The translations under genes and the position numbers were made by a program. Below are positions 63,098 through 64,000 of a stretch of DNA of 64,000 bases, one piece after another. Below the pieces are notes generated by a model. The model saw nothing but the letters and a program-made list of their open reading frames with translations, was not told the DNA's origin and did no database searches. Source of the DNA: Tribonema minus. Lineage: Eukaryota > Sar > Xanthophyceae > Tribonematales > Tribonemataceae. Position 1 is the stretch's first letter. Each line of letters starts with the position of its first letter. The stretch is from NCBI GenBank assembly GCA_017506865.1, contig JAFCMP010000089.1:62001-126000 (forward strand), in the 5' to 3' direction.

Positions 63098-64000
63098 GGC
63101 GAGGAGGGTGTGCAGCGCTGCGGACCGCGTGGGCTGCCGCGGCTGGAGTACTTCGACAAGCCTGCCGGCAGGTGAGGTGATGCTCGCCTCGAAATAGGAG
63201 CACCCTGCACTGAAATAGGAGCACCCTGCACGCAGTGCGCACACACGTTCAGTGTGGCATGCGGTGCGTTGCGAGCAACGGATGGCGATGAGCAGCTGCC
63301 GCGTAAGTGGCAGCGCGAGAGGCCGGCGCTGGCTCTCTTAGCGATGTGGGTTGCAGTGAGAGTGCAGTCCGCTGATTTGTATTTGCGAATTATGTGGCGG
63401 ATGCGTGTGAGGCGCGCCCCCCCTGCTGCAGCTGTCTCAACCTAGTTTGTGACCCCCTGATTGTTGTTCAGGTGGCAGCGGTTAAGCACGCAGGCAGAGT
63501 GGCGCGCGGCGCTTGGCAGCGGCGCCATCTTTGCGGGCACCGGCATCTACTTCGACGCGCAAGGCGCCCTCGACGCCGGCGGCAGCGGCGGCGCACGCAC
63601 GGAGGAGGCGAACCTGCTCATCGCAGCGCGCATGCCTCGCAGCAGCGGTCAGCGCAGCCCAGTGCGCAGCGGCGCGGCGCACCGTGGCGCGCACAGCGTG
63701 ACGCCGGCGGCGCTGTGGCAGCTGCACGCTGCGGCCGCTGCGCGCAGTAGCAGCGCTGCGGCGGCGGCAGCGCTGCCATGCAGCGGCAGCGCCGCGGCCG
63801 CCACGGCTGCACCTGTGACTGCAGCTGAGCGTACTGCTGCGACGGCCGCCGCCGCCGCCGCTGTGGCAGCAGCGGCGGCAACGGCGGCAGCAGACGCTGC
63901 GGGCGCGGCGGTGGCGGAGGCGCCGCGGCGCGTGCTGAGCCTCTGCGGCAGCGGCACGGTGCGCTCCGGCAGCGCGGCAGCGGCGGCGGCGGCGGCGGCG
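61751..64000 (+). CDS. Unrecognised Ala/Gly-rich protein, cut by the window end
   Basis: The frame runs from ATG 61751 (MGFYTQTRAVNEADRELSTH) to a GGCAG/GTGAGG donor at 63172. It resumes at 63472 after a GTTCAG acceptor in matching phase and stays open to 64000. The N-terminal 150 residues are mixed in composition. The middle has DEEDDTLEAYMHAHACDDEQ and a basic RRQRRRHFLQSRPPH stretch. Further on, GVLLAVVPRDALTACADAAA and LGAGLEDVRQAIAGCALFGG look like folded sequence between Ala and Gly runs. Across the splice the sequence is LEYFDKPAGRWQRLSTQAEW and FAGTGIYFDAQGALDAGG. I do not recognise the family. The N-terminal part could belong to a different transcript, because no acceptor was tested inside 61751-62260. 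Confidence 0.5.

Noticed and set aside
1..64000. CRISPR array, tRNA or rRNA genes, prophage
   Set aside because: Repeats are splice-border copies, telomere-like blocks or simple repeats, without regular spacers; no cloverleaf or rRNA sequence was recognised.

Overview
The window is nuclear DNA of a eukaryote, most likely a GC-rich green alga. Genes are split by many spliceosomal introns (GT donors, mostly GTGAGY/GTGCGY/GTACGY, and CAG acceptors). Proteins carry long Ala, Gly and Gln runs, and GGC/CAG repeats are dense. Several products look like plant/algal families: an mARC-type MOSC protein, a plant-like BRO1 protein and a plant/bacterial-type GTP cyclohydrolase II. TTAGGG/CCCTAA-type telomere-like blocks lie inside introns. 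Nothing here is bacterial, organellar or CRISPR-like. I cannot name the species.

Layout. 1-2.7 kb: decayed hAT transposase (minus). 4.3-4.6 kb: duplicated palindrome-rich repeat. 5.0-6.5 kb: Cys/His zinc-repeat ORF split by an in-frame TGA (minus). 6.6-8.4 kb: dispersed repeats. 9.8-20.3 kb: multi-exon membrane protein fused to an alpha/beta hydrolase (minus). 20.7-28.4 kb: NAK/STK16-like protein kinase (plus). 28.7-30.3 kb: inverted duplicated fragment and an ankyrin-like remnant. 31.6-34.7 kb: SRPBCC/START-like protein (minus). 35.1-39.3 kb: coiled-coil protein (plus). 42.1-47.4 kb: isoaspartyl dipeptidase (minus). 47.6-49.1 kb: mARC (plus). 51.3-53.3 kb: multi-pass membrane protein (minus). 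53.9-54.7 kb: GTP cyclohydrolase II (plus). 56.5-60.9 kb: BRO1 protein (plus). 61.8 kb to the end: unrecognised protein, cut by the window edge.

Four gene pairs are divergent with 239-571 bp between start codons: hydrolase/kinase, SRPBCC/coiled-coil, isoaspartyl dipeptidase/mARC, membrane protein/GTP cyclohydrolase II. These gaps probably hold bidirectional promoters. The paired functions do not form an obvious pathway.

The most striking structure is not a gene. Many introns contain degenerate tandem copies of the adjoining exon end together with its splice site ('splice-junction echoes'). Acceptor echoes lie upstream of the real exon and donor echoes downstream, usually 1-5 per junction. 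They occur in at least four genes (hydrolase, kinase, isoaspartyl dipeptidase, BRO1). One dipeptidase set repeats the stop-codon end of the gene. The kinase set is interleaved with telomere-like CCCTAA blocks. This looks like intron growth by tandem duplication across exon borders, and it can mislead gene finders. Exon models were built by eye. In most genes every splice phase agrees and the total coding length is a multiple of three, but no transcript evidence was available.
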